Source of the DNA: SYOC01 sp035575235
GTDB taxonomy: Bacteria; Desulfobacterota; Binatia; Bin18
Length of the DNA: 20,708 nt
Reading direction: 5' to 3'
Assembly: GCA_035575235.1 (NCBI GenBank)
Contig: DATLYA010000265.1
Location: forward strand, 1 to 20,708
Shown: piece by piece, positions 20,535-20,708 of the stretch
Position numbering within the stretch: the stretch's first letter is position 1
Layout of the letters: each line of letters opens with the position of its first letter
Program-made: the position numbers and the translations under genes
The notes under the pieces: generated by a model
The model's input: only the letters and a program-made list of their open reading frames with translations
Databases searched by the model: none
Told to the model about the DNA's origin: nothing

Positions 20535-20708
20535 TTACTGTGGCGACCAGAAGGCAATGTGCCCGTCCGTCAGCGACTTCGGTTTTGCGTGGGCAATCGC
20601 CTCGACTGTATATACCATGGGATTGCGGAGTCCTTCGACCGGGCGCACATCTGCGCCAGCAGCCCCTGCGAAGACAAACTGCTTGCTGTCTGGAGACCAG
20701 AGGCGGTG
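20535..20708 (-). CDS. C-terminus of a TolB/PD40-type beta-propeller protein (5' end outside window)
   Basis: The minus frame enters from the right edge and ends at TAA 20537-20535, 57 residues. It contains WSPDSKQFVFAG, the WSPDGKxxxF signature of a PD40/WD40-like blade, and a second partial blade at the end (DGHIAFWSPQ). Such proteins include TolB-like periplasmic propellers and many environmental sensor or transporter-linked proteins. Function cannot be told from this piece. It is upstream of amtB on the same strand, but the sigma-54 promoter in the 216-bp gap indicates separate control. Confidence 0.6.
   Translation of the reverse strand, partial: HRLWSPDSKQFVFAGAAGADVRPVEGLRNPMVYTVEAIAHAKPKSLTDGHIAFWSPQ

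Noticed and set aside
1..20708. CRISPR array, prophage or insertion sequence
   Set aside because: No regularly spaced direct repeats with unique spacers, no transposase, integrase or phage structural gene were seen. The mobile-looking material is limited to short palindromic repeats.

Overview
This 20.7 kb window is bacterial chromosome of medium to fairly high GC. It comes from a Gram-negative-type organism with an outer membrane: there is a periplasmic BepA-like M48 protease with TPRs, a lipoprotein, a DUF1329 secreted protein and a sigma-54 promoter. The giant cyclase/ATPase/TPR protein, the DUF1329-TetR pair and the many short palindromic intergenic repeats recall uncultured deltaproteobacterium-like lineages (Binatota or Entotheonella-type). 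That placement is inference at low confidence; no rRNA is present.

Layout, left to right. 1-415: 3' end of thiC. 416-2000: a gene-poor, debris-rich stretch with a response-regulator remnant, a 72-aa ORF, a 36-aa single-span membrane protein and three copies of a tiny ORF (consensus MNILF..FLRL.KE). 2004-7607: plus-strand block around a 1169-aa class III cyclase/AAA-type ATPase/TPR signalling protein. It is preceded by a secreted 142-aa protein, flanked on both sides by related small ORFs starting MWD, and followed by a 127-aa unknown and a stand-alone winged-helix regulator. 7866-9606: a small unknown, a cysteine synthase-family enzyme and a SufT/DUF59 protein, the last two overlapping or nearly so, which suggests a link between cysteine supply and Fe-S assembly. 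9610-9765: hairpin repeats.

9815-12027: BepA-like protease (minus), small lipoprotein (plus, divergent) and an XRE regulator (minus). 12266-15540: minus-strand housekeeping run maf > yggS > proC > yggT > DUF167 with overlapping or nearly touching ends, then an FmdB zinc-ribbon gene and tRNA-Val(CAC) with its own terminator. 15616-15810: decayed LuxR-type helix-turn-helix.

15996-18152: a DUF1329 gene and a divergent TetR regulator, sharing an intergenic region with palindromes and repeated boxes, a probable autoregulated switch. 18178-18768: unknown 196-aa protein. 18990-20318: ammonium transporter amtB, read from a near-consensus sigma-54 promoter at 20416-20431. 20535-20708: C-terminus of a beta-propeller-like protein.

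The most unusual signal is the family of repeated, overlapping micro-ORFs at 823-1762, 2540-2683 and 6295-6536, around the cyclase gene. Whether these are small-protein genes, decayed paralogues or conserved DNA elements cannot be decided from one sequence.
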